Part shown: positions 17,952 to 27,267 of the stretch, one piece after another
Position numbering within the stretch: the stretch's first letter is position 1
How the letters are laid out: the number at the start of each line of letters is the position of its first letter
DNA from: Prochlorococcus sp. AG-402-A21
Lineage (GTDB): Bacteria; Cyanobacteriota; Cyanobacteriia; PCC-6307; Cyanobiaceae
Assembly: GCA_003279655.1 (NCBI GenBank)
Contig: QCHI01000007.1
Coordinates: forward strand, 1-64,000
Direction: 5' to 3'
DNA length: 64,000 nucleotides
Notes under the pieces: model-generated
What the model saw: the letters and a program-made list of their open reading frames with translations, nothing else
What the model was told of the DNA's origin: nothing
The model's database searches: none
Position numbers and translations under genes: made by a program

Positions 17952-18599
17952 TTATTTTAAATCAGCCCAATTCTTTAGTGCTGGCCATTCACTAATTTGT
18001 TCGTAAATCCATTTATGACCCTTAGTATTAAGATGTATTCCATCTGATGAGAGTAATTCTCTAAATGATAATAAATTGATCATTTTTTCATGTATAGATA
18101 AAAATGGGACATTTAATTCTAAGCAAGTTTCTTCAATTTTATTTTCATACTTAGAACAAGCTTGATTTGAATACCAAAGACATTCTGCAAAAGGCATTGA
18201 GTCTTCATTAACAGGTGTTAATCCAAGAACCATTATATGTACTTCATTCTTAATTTCGTTTACTAATTGTTTTAAGCCAAATTTAAAAGCATCTTCGGAA
18301 AGTTGAGGCCTGCCATCTTTTCTTCCAATTTTAGCGGTATCATTTAATCCGATTGATAGCAAAATACCTTCAGGAACTTTTCTCCTTAACTCTCCTCTTA
18401 TTTCCCACTCTCTCTTAAATCTTATAGCAACTTTCTCTAATCCATCTCCTCTTACTCCAAGGGTGTAAATGATAGGAGCATCCTCTCGATTTAACCAGTT
18501 TTGTCTTAATCTTTCAGACCATCCGCCTCCCTCTCGATCTCCCCATCCATAAACCCCACTATCTCCAATTATGATTAATTTTTTTTGATATTTATTCAT
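17952..18599 (-). CDS. SGNH/GDSL-type hydrolase
   Basis: 215 aa. Block I is IIGDSGVYGWGDREGGGW (catalytic Ser in GDS), block III is SIGLNDTAKIG (GxND), and block V is DGIHLNTKGH (Asp-His pair). The TAP-like architecture suggests an esterase, lipase or thioesterase. No signal peptide, so it is likely cytoplasmic. It follows phnE by 23 bases on the same strand and probably belongs to the aspC-phnDCE transcript. Substrate unknown. Confidence 0.88.
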   Translation of the reverse strand: MNKYQKKLIIIGDSGVYGWGDREGGGWSERLRQNWLNREDAPIIYTLGVRGDGLEKVAIRFKREWEIRGELRRKVPEGILLSIGLNDTAKIGRKDGRPQLSEDAFKFGLKQLVNEIKNEVHIMVLGLTPVNEDSMPFAECLWYSNQACSKYENKIEETCLELNVPFLSIHEKMINLLSFRELLSSDGIHLNTKGHKWIYEQISEWPALKNWADLK

Positions 18600-18622
18600 A
18601 TGTATATATGTTGAAAAAATTA

Positions 18623-20173
18623 CTAACTAATGAAATTGTTGGTTGAATTCTTTAACCAATAATTTTGAGAAGTGTTAAATAAAAATTCTCCTGACATTGT
18701 TAATAAAGAGAAAGTAGCAGTTATTATAATGACTTGAGCCCAATCGAATGAGCTTAGTGATTCCTGTAATTGCCACCCTAATCCTACTCCTCCGACTGAA
18801 CCTATAATTGCTGTTTCCTTTAGGATTACGTCAGTTCTGTATGCTCCATAGGCTAAGTAACTATTACTTTGGGGGGCTAATATTCCATAAAGTGTTGCTG
18901 ATTGCTTGCTTGAACCATTGTTTTTAATTGCTCGATAAATACTGTTGTCTTGATTTAGTATGTTATCTGTAAGTAATCTTCCCATGACACCCATATGTGT
19001 AATTCCTAGTGATAATGCGGCTACAGATATATTAGGATTAGTAAAAAGAAGAATAAGTATAGTAGTCAATGGAGGAGGTATCAATCTAAAGAAGATCCAA
19101 ATAAGATTTTGAACTTTTAGAGGGAATTTACCTGGGAATAATACTAGTAAAAGTGGAGGTGTCCCTATTGCAATCCCAGAGGCAAAAAAAGTTATTAAAA
19201 TTGTTGTAATGATTAGTTTAAACAGAGGTAAGGTATTAAATCCATTTCTTATATCTACGAATAAAGGTAAATTTAAATACGAAAAGTTTAATGGATTAAA
19301 TATTTCAAAATTTAGATTATAAAGCCAACTAATACCTAACGATAGAGATAGTGAAAATATTGAAATTGAAATTAAGAAAGAATTTTTCAAACTACTATTT
19401 TCAGATAAATAACTTCTTAAAAATCTTATAAATTTCTCTAATAAAATCATTACCAACCAAAGCATCCACAAACAAGTCCACATTTCATTGAACTCTAAGG
19501 ATCTTAAAGTTAAATATAGTTCTGTTCCTATACCTCCTAACCCAAATATTCCAATTAATGTTACACCTCTAATTGCACATTCAAATCTGTAACTTCCATA
19601 TGTATATATTATAGGTATTAACTTCGGTAGTAGAATAGTTATAAATGAGCTAATAATATTAGATCCAGTTTGCTTAAGTTCTATTAGAGATTGTATGTCA
19701 AAACTATCTAGTTGCTCTGAAATCACTCTTGCTGTTAAGGCTGAATAGGGAATGACTATAGATATAATTGCCACCCAAATATTCAAACCTAAAATTTGTA
19801 TAAATAGCAAGCCCCAAACTACTTCATGTATTGATCTTGGAATTGCTAATGAGTATTTTATGAATTTACCTAAATAAGAAAACTTAGGAATACTTTTCCA
19901 AAGTAAATCTGTAGATAGTACACCTAAAAGAATTCCAATAAGCATACTTATAACCCAGCTAGTTAAAGCAGTAGCAATTGTTATTTGAAGTCCTTCCCAT
20001 GCGCTTTTAACTACTTCTTGATTGAACGATGGTTTTATTGCTGAGCTTATAAATAGAAATATGATATTTAGACCCCCAATATGAAATCCTTTGATGATTT
20101 CTATTAGAATTGGAATGTAGGCTATTGATGGGATTAATGTTAATAAAGTTGATACTGGTCTTATTAATTTCAT
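18623..20173 (-). CDS. phnE: Phosphonate/phosphite ABC transporter permease (double-length PhnE)
   Basis: 516 aa, about twice a usual PhnE (~260-280). It shows two permease halves, each with around six membrane helices: the first contains AIPRSIHEVVWGLLF and RFECAIRGVTLIGIFGLGGI, the second FFRLIPPPLTTILILLF and YRTDVILKETAIIGSVGGVG. These repeats correspond to the EAA-loop region and show an internal duplication/fusion, so one chain can form the whole channel. It lies six bases after phnC and is preceded by phnD, completing an importer. Confidence 0.9.
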   Translation of the reverse strand: MKLIRPVSTLLTLIPSIAYIPILIEIIKGFHIGGLNIIFLFISSAIKPSFNQEVVKSAWEGLQITIATALTSWVISMLIGILLGVLSTDLLWKSIPKFSYLGKFIKYSLAIPRSIHEVVWGLLFIQILGLNIWVAIISIVIPYSALTARVISEQLDSFDIQSLIELKQTGSNIISSFITILLPKLIPIIYTYGSYRFECAIRGVTLIGIFGLGGIGTELYLTLRSLEFNEMWTCLWMLWLVMILLEKFIRFLRSYLSENSSLKNSFLISISIFSLSLSLGISWLYNLNFEIFNPLNFSYLNLPLFVDIRNGFNTLPLFKLIITTILITFFASGIAIGTPPLLLVLFPGKFPLKVQNLIWIFFRLIPPPLTTILILLFTNPNISVAALSLGITHMGVMGRLLTDNILNQDNSIYRAIKNNGSSKQSATLYGILAPQSNSYLAYGAYRTDVILKETAIIGSVGGVGLGWQLQESLSSFDWAQVIIITATFSLLTMSGEFLFNTSQNYWLKNSTNNFIS

Positions 20174-20179
20174 TATGAA

Positions 20180-20914
20180 TTAAAATAGCCAATCAAACTC
20201 TGATTTATTAATATTATGAATTTCTCTATCTATTACAATCTTTCCATTTTTTAACCCAATAACTCTATTGAAATTATTTATTAAATTTACTTGGTGAAGA
20301 CTTATAAGTATAGTCTCAGGGATTTTAATTCTAAGATAATTTTTTTGATTAATAAATAAATCCAAGATGTTTTTTGATAATAGAGGGTCTAAATTTGAGA
20401 AAGGTTCGTCTCCAAGAACAATCTCTGGTTCTTGTCTTAAGAGACGTGCAATTGCTATTCTTTTTTTTTGCCCACCAGAAAGTTTATTTATATAGGAATA
20501 AATAGTTTTTTTTGGGAGAGAGACTGCTGCTAGGCATTCTTGGCATAAATCTTTATCTAAGACTCCTAGGAGATTTTTTAAAGCCCATATGAAATTGTGT
20601 TTACCTAATGCACCGCAGTTTATATTCTGAGCAACATTTAGCTCTTCTATCAAAGATAAATCCTGCCATATAGTTCCTATTTTTGACGACTCAATATTTG
20701 AGATATTGTTAATGTGAGAACCTTTCCATAATACATCCCCTTCGTTTGGGATTAGTGATCCATTCGCAATCGAGATTAATGTACTTTTGCCAGAGCCACT
20801 TTTGCCAATAAGCGCTATCTTCTCACCTTGATTTATTGATAAATTAATATCTTTTAATCTGATATTCTCTTGACTATAAAGGCTTATATTCTTTAATTCT
20901 AGTAACTTAGTCAC
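20180..20914 (-). CDS. phnC: Phosphonate/phosphite ABC transporter ATPase
   Basis: 244 aa. Walker A is GKSGSGKSTL (about residues 37-46), the signature is KLSGGQKKRIAIARLL, Walker B is IVLGDEPFSNLDP (Gly for a usual hydrophobic residue but Asp-Glu intact), and the switch is SLHQVN. Its ATG overlaps the phnD stop by four bases, indicating translational coupling. It powers the PhnE channel. Confidence 0.93.
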   Translation of the reverse strand: MTKLLELKNISLYSQENIRLKDINLSINQGEKIALIGKSGSGKSTLISIANGSLIPNEGDVLWKGSHINNISNIESSKIGTIWQDLSLIEELNVAQNINCGALGKHNFIWALKNLLGVLDKDLCQECLAAVSLPKKTIYSYINKLSGGQKKRIAIARLLRQEPEIVLGDEPFSNLDPLLSKNILDLFINQKNYLRIKIPETILISLHQVNLINNFNRVIGLKNGKIVIDREIHNINKSEFDWLF

Positions 20915-21798
20915 TTAATCTTTCCAATTTCTCTACCTGTAGTTTCTATTTTATTATAATTAGCGTTTTTTGATATTATAAATTTCTTTGCACTAAATAA
21001 TTCGAGAATTTGTTTTTGTCTTTTTGACTTTTCATTGAAACGTAAAAATACATTTGTAAGTTCTTTCGTAAAACCTTTTCTGAACTTTTTATCTAGATTT
21101 CCTTGAGCAAGCCAATGATAATTGTGATAAGAAGGAGTCTTCCAAATCACAAAGACTTTTGAGGGGTCCACGCGTCCTCTCTCAAGATTTCTCTCCCATA
21201 CTTCTTCGCTAAGAGCACCTGCCTCATATGAACCACTTTGCACAAGCATTAATGTTGCATCGTGGCTACCACTAAAGCCTGGGTTTGCACCTTTGAAATC
21301 TTTAAGTTGAACACCTGCTTTGTTTAAAAAATATTGTGGCATCAATCTTCCTGATGTTGAACTTTCAGAGCCAAAAGTAAAACGCTTGTCTTTGAGTGTT
21401 TTTAACTCATTTATGTTATTTATTTTTTGGATTGAACTTTTCTTGTTTGCAATAAAAACACTATGGAATTTCTCATCAATATCTCTTTGTGCTATTACCT
21501 TGGATCCTTTGCTTTGAAGTCTTGCTTGTACACCCGTTAAAGCACCGAACCATACTAAATCTAAATTACCGGTCCTAAAAGCTGTTACAGCTGCAGCATA
21601 ATTAGTAACTGGTTTATAACGGACTTGAACATTGAGCTGCTCGCTTAATTCAGAGGATAAAACCTTATATAAACGATTCAGGTGCTCTGGGTTTTGATCT
21701 GGTATTGCCCCAATACGAAGGATCTCTAGTGCTTTTAATGAGCCAATAGTAGATAAATCAAATATTGATAAAAGAGCAATAGTGATTTTTGTAAGCAT
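20911..21798 (-). CDS. phnD: Phosphonate/phosphite-binding periplasmic protein
   Basis: 295 aa. A hydrophobic N-terminal signal (MLTKITIALLSIF) precedes LRIGAIPDQNPEHLNRLYKV, the typical start of mature PhnD/PtxB proteins. TGNLDLVWFGALTGV and FGSESSTSGRLMPQYFL are the ligand-loop regions. Prochlorococcus PhnD1/PtxB-type proteins are known to bind phosphite or methylphosphonate, so the ligand cannot be fixed here. It is 15 bases after aspC and overlaps phnC by four bases. Confidence 0.93.
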   Translation of the reverse strand: MLTKITIALLSIFDLSTIGSLKALEILRIGAIPDQNPEHLNRLYKVLSSELSEQLNVQVRYKPVTNYAAAVTAFRTGNLDLVWFGALTGVQARLQSKGSKVIAQRDIDEKFHSVFIANKKSSIQKINNINELKTLKDKRFTFGSESSTSGRLMPQYFLNKAGVQLKDFKGANPGFSGSHDATLMLVQSGSYEAGALSEEVWERNLERGRVDPSKVFVIWKTPSYHNYHWLAQGNLDKKFRKGFTKELTNVFLRFNEKSKRQKQILELFSAKKFIISKNANYNKIETTGREIGKIK

Positions 21799-21813
21799 TA
21801 TTTCATGGATTTT

Positions 21814-22992
21814 TTATAAAAGATTTAATAAATCTTCTAGTCTATCAATTCCATCATTGATCATTTCATTTGAAGCTGCGTAGGATATTCTTATGCATTT
21901 GTCATTTCCAAAGGCAATCCCTGGAACTATTGCTAGACCAACCTTTTCGAGTGCCAACTTGCAGAAACTTATTGAATCAATCTCTTCCAAATTAATTTCG
22001 GGGAAAACATAGAAAGCTCCATTAGGAGGGACAAAAGAAATATTTTTTATTTTTTTTAGTCTTTCTATGATCATTAACCTCCTCTTGTTATAAATTCCTG
22101 CCATTTCATGAACACAATCTTTTGATCCTTGAAGTGCTGCAATAGCTCCTTTTTGAGCAAAACTACATACATTGCTTGTGCTTTGACTTTGTAAAGCGAT
22201 AGCTTTTTTTATTACCTCGGTATTTCCTGTTAGGTATCCAATCCTCCAGCCAGTCATTGCCCAAGCCTTGGCGAAACCGTTGACTGTGAAAATTCTATTT
22301 TTTAAATCCGGTGCTATTTTTGCGAAACTGTGATGAACTTGATGCGGAGAAATAAGAAATTCATAAATTTCATCACTCATTAAAAAAATTCTTGGATGTC
22401 TTCTTAAAAACTCAGAAATATTATTCATTTCTTGCTCTGTTAAAACGCAGCCTGTTGGATTACTTGGAGAGTTAATAATTAATAACCTTGTTTTTTCAGT
22501 TACGCTTTCTTCAAGAGAATTGATATCTATTTTGAAATTATCTTTAGTTGAAGATTTGATTTTAATTGGCTTGGCACCAGCCAAAAGGGTTATTTCAGGA
22601 TAGCTAAGCCAATAAGGTGAAGGTATTAGGACTTCATCTCCAGGATTTAAAACTACTTGAAATAAATTGTAAATTGCTTGTTTGCCTCCATTAGTTACTA
22701 AAACATTTTCTGATTTTGTTGGAACTTTATTAATATTTGATTGTTTTTGCGCAATAGCCTCTCTTAACTCAGGATCTCCAGCCGCTGGCCCATAACGAGT
22801 TTTTCCATCTTTTAATGCTTTTAGAGTTGCATCGATAATAAATTCAGGTGTATCGAAATCAGGCTCCCCTGCGCTTAAGCTACAAATGTTTTTCCCTTCA
22901 GCTTTTAAAGCCTTGGCTTTTGCGCTAATCTCAAGAGTCAGAGAAGGTTTTATTGAGAGAGCTCTTCTAGATATCTGTGATTTGTCAGTCAT
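21814..22992 (-). CDS. aspC: Class I aspartate aminotransferase
   Basis: 392 aa, PLP fold type I. It has SLSAGEPDFDTPEFI, YGPAAGDPELREAIA, the NSPSNPTGCVLT segment, the DEIYEFL cofactor Asp, and the Schiff-base Lys in GFAKAWAMTGWRIGY. It resembles the AAT Igamma subgroup (aspartate/prephenate aminotransferases), moving amino groups between aspartate and 2-oxoglutarate. It is the first gene of a tight minus-strand run aspC-phnD-phnC-phnE-hydrolase, spaced by 15, -4, 6 and 23 bases. Confidence 0.93.
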   Translation of the reverse strand: MTDKSQISRRALSIKPSLTLEISAKAKALKAEGKNICSLSAGEPDFDTPEFIIDATLKALKDGKTRYGPAAGDPELREAIAQKQSNINKVPTKSENVLVTNGGKQAIYNLFQVVLNPGDEVLIPSPYWLSYPEITLLAGAKPIKIKSSTKDNFKIDINSLEESVTEKTRLLIINSPSNPTGCVLTEQEMNNISEFLRRHPRIFLMSDEIYEFLISPHQVHHSFAKIAPDLKNRIFTVNGFAKAWAMTGWRIGYLTGNTEVIKKAIALQSQSTSNVCSFAQKGAIAALQGSKDCVHEMAGIYNKRRLMIIERLKKIKNISFVPPNGAFYVFPEINLEEIDSISFCKLALEKVGLAIVPGIAFGNDKCIRISYAASNEMINDGIDRLEDLLNLL

Positions 22993-23083
22993 CTTCGAAG
23001 CATAACTTCAAAATGTTTTTCTTAGATTCACTTTTAAAGTGAATTGATCTAACTACAAACTTACTACTTAATCAGATACTTTC

Positions 23084-23497
23084 ATGCCTTTGATGAACAT
23101 AAACTTTGTAATTGCGTCTAAGAACCCTAAAGAATTGTCTGGATTTTATGCCAAAATCAACTCTGACAAGGCAAGCAAAGGTTTTAATTCAAATCATTAT
23201 TTTATTTCGTTAAGTAATCGATCCAAAATACATTTTTATAACCCTAATGAAAATCACGAATGGGAAAGGAAAGGAAACTCAACCTCATTGTGTTTTCAAC
23301 GTGAACCTTCTGAAGAACCATCAAAAATCGTTAAAAGCTGGACAGATGAGATATCGAGACTAGGTGGTAGTGCTATCGGGATCGCAAAATTGGCAAATTT
23401 TGGGTCTGAGCAATGGATGCTTGATCCAGAAGGCAATCATTTCTTAATTTTGGTACCATATCTTTCCAAAGGGTCTGCTATTGAATCTTTGATGTGA
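23084..23497 (+). CDS. Glyoxalase/bleomycin-resistance (VOC) family protein
   Basis: 137 aa. One VOC half is visible: INFVIASKNPKELSGFYAKI at the N-terminus and EQWMLDPEGNHFLILVPY at the C-terminus, the usual metal-site Glu/His strands being weakly conserved. Substrate unknown. Its TGA overlaps the GTG start of the UDG gene (GTGA), so the two are translationally coupled. Confidence 0.75.
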   Translation: MPLMNINFVIASKNPKELSGFYAKINSDKASKGFNSNHYFISLSNRSKIHFYNPNENHEWERKGNSTSLCFQREPSEEPSKIVKSWTDEISRLGGSAIGIAKLANFGSEQWMLDPEGNHFLILVPYLSKGSAIESLM

Positions 23498-24069
23498 TAG
23501 AAGAAATCAGATCTGAAAAAGAATTTGGAGAAAATTCTAATTCATTTAATTCAAGCAACTCTATTAATAAAATTGTTGTTAGCAGGGGAAATCCTGAAGC
23601 TCAGATAGTGATTATTGGAGAAGCTCCAGGAGCAAAGGAAGACGAGCTAGGAAAGCCATTTGTTGGAAGATCTGGGAAATTACTTGATCAATTGATTCAA
23701 AATGTGGGTATTGATATCAGCCAAGATGTTTATTTTTGCAACGTGGTCAAATGTAGACCTCCAAAAAATAGACGTCCAACAAAGACAGAAATTCAGGAAA
23801 ATCTTCCCTGGTTGTATCAACAAATCAAACTTGTAAATCCAGAAATTATAGTTCTTGTTGGTGCTACTGCATTAGAAGCAATTTTAAAAAATAAGTCTCC
23901 AATAAGCATTCTCAGGGGTAAATGGATTAATTGGGACGGAAGACTTGTTATGCCTATTTTTCATCCAGCTTATTTACTTAGAAATCAATCAAAAGAAGAA
24001 GGAACTCCAATGAGTTTAACTAAATTGGATTTTTTAAAAATCAAAGAAAAAATTGATACTTTAAAATAG
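23494..24069 (+). CDS. Uracil-DNA glycosylase, family 4-like, lacking the Fe-S cysteines
   Basis: 191 aa. Motif A is [19 protein letters not shown] and motif B is HPAYLLRNQ, as in family 4 UDGs, which remove uracil from DNA. Family 4 normally has four cysteines holding a 4Fe-4S cluster; here the N-terminal C-x2-C is absent and the fourth Cys (before LPWL) is Asn. Only the KCRPP Cys and one neighbour remain. An upstream in-frame TGA a few codons before GTG 23494 excludes a longer N-terminus. The enzyme probably works without the cluster, or has changed function. Confidence 0.85.
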   Translation: MIEEIRSEKEFGENSNSFNSSNSINKIVVSRGNPEAQIVIIGEAPGAKEDELGKPFVGRSGKLLDQLIQNVGIDISQDVYFCNVVKCRPPKNRRPTKTEIQENLPWLYQQIKLVNPEIIVLVGATALEAILKNKSPISILRGKWINWDGRLVMPIFHPAYLLRNQSKEEGTPMSLTKLDFLKIKEKIDTLK

Positions 24070-24118
24070 CCCTCGAATATGTCATTCTTGTTTATTAAAG
24101 AGGCTCAATTGTTCACTC

Positions 24119-25342
24119 ATGATTGCGACCCTGGAAAAAGATAATAAGGAAAATAATGTTTCACAGCGTTATAGCACCAGAATTATTCGTAGAGATACTA
24201 GACCTGTAATGGTTGGAGATATTGGTATTGGTGGAGATAATCCGGTTCGTGTTCAGTCCATGATCAATGAAGATACTATGGACATTGAGGGCTCTACCGC
24301 TGCGATAAGAAGATTGCATGAAATAGGATGTGAGATTGTTAGATTAACGGTTCCCACTCTTGCAAGTGCAAAAGCTGTTGGTGAAATAAAGAAACTTTTA
24401 GCTAATACTTATCAACCAGTTCCTCTGGTGGCGGATGTTCACCACAATGGAATGAAAATAGCCTTAGAGGTTGCTAAGCATGTAGACAAAGTTCGTATCA
24501 ACCCTGGATTATTTGTTTTTGAAAGACCTGATCCTAATAGAACTGAATTTACTGATGATGAAATAAAAGCAATTAAAGAGAAGATTATTCAGAAATTTGA
24601 ACCAATCGTTAATACTTTAAAAGAGCAAAATAAGGCACTTAGAATCGGAGTTAATCATGGATCATTAGCAGAGAGAATGTTGTTTGCATATGGAGATACA
24701 CCTTTTGGGATGGTTGAATCAGCTATGGAATTTATTCGAATTTGTGATTCATTAGACTTTCATAATATTGTAGTTTCAATGAAGGCCTCTCGACCTCCTG
24801 TCATGCTCGCTGCTTATAGAATGATGGCTGACACTATGGATAAAGAGGGATTTAATTATCCTTTGCATTTGGGTGTAACTGAAGCTGGTGATGGAGATTA
24901 TGGAAGAATAAAAAGTACTGCTGGTATTGGAACATTATTATCAGAGGGGATTGGAGATACAATAAGAGTTTCTCTTACTGAGGCACCTGAAAAGGAAATA
25001 CCTGTTGCTTATTCAATTTTACAAGCAGTTGGACTGAGAAAAACTATGGTCGAATATATTAGTTGTCCTAGCTGTGGTAGAACATTATTTAATTTAGAGG
25101 AAGTTGTGGCAAAAGTTAGAGCAGCTACTGTTCATTTGACAGGACTAGATATAGCAGTTATGGGTTGTATCGTTAATGGACCAGGAGAAATGGCAGATGC
25201 TGACTATGGTTATGTTGGTAAAGGTGTTGGAACGATTGCTCTTTACAGAAATAGAGATGAAATCAAGAGGGTGCCTGAGGATGAAGGTGTTCAGGCCTTA
25301 GTTGATTTAATTAAAGAAGATGGTAAGTGGGTAGACCCTTAA
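24119..25342 (+). CDS. ispG: 4-hydroxy-3-methylbut-2-en-1-yl diphosphate synthase
   Basis: 407 aa. It catalyses the penultimate step of the MEP isoprenoid pathway using a 4Fe-4S cluster. The N-terminal barrel has [18 protein letters not shown] and [18 protein letters not shown]; the cluster Cys ligands are in [11 protein letters not shown] and [17 protein letters not shown], with the following Glu as usual. Starts ATG 24119, 49 bases after the UDG gene. Confidence 0.96.
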   Translation: MIATLEKDNKENNVSQRYSTRIIRRDTRPVMVGDIGIGGDNPVRVQSMINEDTMDIEGSTAAIRRLHEIGCEIVRLTVPTLASAKAVGEIKKLLANTYQPVPLVADVHHNGMKIALEVAKHVDKVRINPGLFVFERPDPNRTEFTDDEIKAIKEKIIQKFEPIVNTLKEQNKALRIGVNHGSLAERMLFAYGDTPFGMVESAMEFIRICDSLDFHNIVVSMKASRPPVMLAAYRMMADTMDKEGFNYPLHLGVTEAGDGDYGRIKSTAGIGTLLSEGIGDTIRVSLTEAPEKEIPVAYSILQAVGLRKTMVEYISCPSCGRTLFNLEEVVAKVRAATVHLTGLDIAVMGCIVNGPGEMADADYGYVGKGVGTIALYRNRDEIKRVPEDEGVQALVDLIKEDGKWVDP

Positions 25343-25398
25343 AAACATATTTTACATTTTAATTGTTTTATTATTAGAAAAAAAATTATTTGATAATT

Positions 25399-26703
25399 AT
25401 GTTGAAGAGATTTTTAAAAATATGTTTATTAATTGCTGTTTTCCCTTCTCCATCTTTTCCCTTTCAAGTTAATTCTTCTACTTTAATTACTAACAATCCA
25501 AAAGAGATAATTGACCAGGTATGGCAAATTATATATCGTGACTTTTTGGACTATTCAGGAAAATATAGGGTAAAGGATTGGATTGAATTAAGAAAGGAAA
25601 TTCTGTCAACCAAATATTTTGATAATAACGATGCATATATAGCTATTAAAGATATGTTGACTAAATTAGATGATCCTTATACAAGATTTTTAGATCCTAA
25701 AGAATTTAATGAAATGAGAATAGATACAACAGGTGAATTGATGGGAGTAGGTATTCAAATTTCTCTAGATGACGCTACTAATCAAATTGTTGTTGTATCA
25801 CCAATAGAAGGAACACCAGCCTTTCTTGCAGGGATCAAACCCAAAGATATAATCGTATCTATTGATGGTAAGTCAATCGAAGGTCTTAGTATTGATAGTA
25901 CAGTTAAACTCATTCGAGGTAAAAAAGGAACCAAGGTTGAATTAGGTATAATTAGAGAAGATAAATTATTAAATGTTTCATTAATACGTGATAGAATTGA
26001 AATTAATGTGGTTGATAGTCGAATAAATAATTCAGCTTTAGGCGCGAAAATTGGTTATCTAAGATTAAAACAATTCAATGCAAAATCTCCAAAAGAAATG
26101 AGTTTATCGATTAACAAATTAGAGAAACAAAAACCTTTTGGTTATGTGTTAGACCTTAGAAGTAATCCTGGTGGTTTGCTTGAGGCAAGCATTGAAATTG
26201 CTAGGCAATGGATCAATACAGGAATTATTGTGAGTACTAAGACAAAAGATGGTATTACTGATATCAGGAAAGCAAAAAGTAGAGCCTTAACTAAAAGACC
26301 AGTTGTAGTTTTAATTGATGAAGGATCTGCGAGTGCTAGCGAGATTCTCTCTGGAGCAATTAAAGATAATAAAAGAGGATTATTGGTTGGGAAAAAGACT
26401 TTTGGTAAAGGACTAGTTCAGTCTGTAAGGTCTCTTTCCGATGGCTCTGGTCTAACAGTTACTGTCGCTAAATATTTAACACCCAGTGGTAAGGATATTA
26501 ATAAAAATGGAATAGAACCTGACATTAGAGTAGATCTTGTATTGAGTGATAACAATAAATTAACAAATTCTGATCTAGGAACTTTTAAAGATAGTCAATA
26601 TGTAGCGGCTGAAAATATATTACTTAAAAAGTTTAGAGTTGAAAGTAATAAGAACTCTTATGATCCCTTAAAATCAAATTTAGGCTATGCCCTAAAAAAA
26701 TAG
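25399..26703 (+). CDS. C-terminal processing peptidase (S41 family)
   Basis: About 434 aa from ATG 25399 (a TTG three codons earlier is possible). The signal peptide is MLKRFLKICLLIAVFPS and following residues. A PDZ domain follows (GIKPKDIIVSIDGKSIEG). The S41 catalytic core has EGSASASEILSGAIKDN with the nucleophile Ser, and KTFGKGLVQ with the Lys base. CtpA in cyanobacteria matures the D1 protein of photosystem II; there are paralogues, so which Ctp this is remains open. Its stop abuts the convergent DUF1543 gene. Confidence 0.9.
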   Translation: MLKRFLKICLLIAVFPSPSFPFQVNSSTLITNNPKEIIDQVWQIIYRDFLDYSGKYRVKDWIELRKEILSTKYFDNNDAYIAIKDMLTKLDDPYTRFLDPKEFNEMRIDTTGELMGVGIQISLDDATNQIVVVSPIEGTPAFLAGIKPKDIIVSIDGKSIEGLSIDSTVKLIRGKKGTKVELGIIREDKLLNVSLIRDRIEINVVDSRINNSALGAKIGYLRLKQFNAKSPKEMSLSINKLEKQKPFGYVLDLRSNPGGLLEASIEIARQWINTGIIVSTKTKDGITDIRKAKSRALTKRPVVVLIDEGSASASEILSGAIKDNKRGLLVGKKTFGKGLVQSVRSLSDGSGLTVTVAKYLTPSGKDINKNGIEPDIRVDLVLSDNNKLTNSDLGTFKDSQYVAAENILLKKFRVESNKNSYDPLKSNLGYALKK

Positions 26704-27258
26704 TTAAAACTTATCAATTCTCCTATATCCATACCAGTCAGGAATAAGTTTTTCACATCTTTTTTCAGGATCTGGTATGAGATTTATTTCCCAATTCTTT
26801 ATTTTAATAGGATGCATATCGTCAACTTGTTCAAGATAATTTATACCTGAATAGTCATCATTATGTTTGTTTTTTAAATTTATTTCCCAATTTTGTTTTG
26901 CTTTTCTCTTTGCCTCAGTAGCTTTTTTGGCAACAATTAGATTGAATTCATGTTCTTCATACATCTTTTTGGGGTTGTAACCTCCTAAATTAACAAACCA
27001 AAGTGATAAATCTTCTATTTGTGAATTAATTAACCTATCTTTATTGGATCTTGAAACGACAATTTTATATCCATCAACATATTTAATACACTTATAACTA
27101 TCAATATGAAGTCCACTTTTTTTACCTAACCATTGTTTCCTAAGCTCAGGGAATGTATCCTCTATTGATTTGCCTAAGACCCACCTCACATCGTGTATTT
27201 CTATATTACTTTTTAAACTTCTTCCCCCTAATACAACAATAAAAAGGGATAAATCCAT
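26704..27258 (-). CDS. DUF1543 family protein
   Basis: 184 aa. Two related halves are visible: LFIVVLGGRSLKSNIEIHDVRWVLG near the N-terminus (quoted here as LFIVVLGGR and IEIHDVRWVLG) and LWFVNLGGY with EEHEFNLIVAKK in the middle. This, with GLHIDSYKCIKYVDGYKI, is the DUF1543 pattern. Function unknown. It is 9 bases downstream of nadA on the same strand... in transcription order nadA comes first, so co-transcription is likely. Confidence 0.8.
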   Translation of the reverse strand: MDLSLFIVVLGGRSLKSNIEIHDVRWVLGKSIEDTFPELRKQWLGKKSGLHIDSYKCIKYVDGYKIVVSRSNKDRLINSQIEDLSLWFVNLGGYNPKKMYEEHEFNLIVAKKATEAKRKAKQNWEINLKNKHNDDYSGINYLEQVDDMHPIKIKNWEINLIPDPEKRCEKLIPDWYGYRRIDKF

Positions 27259-27267
27259 ATGATTGAT

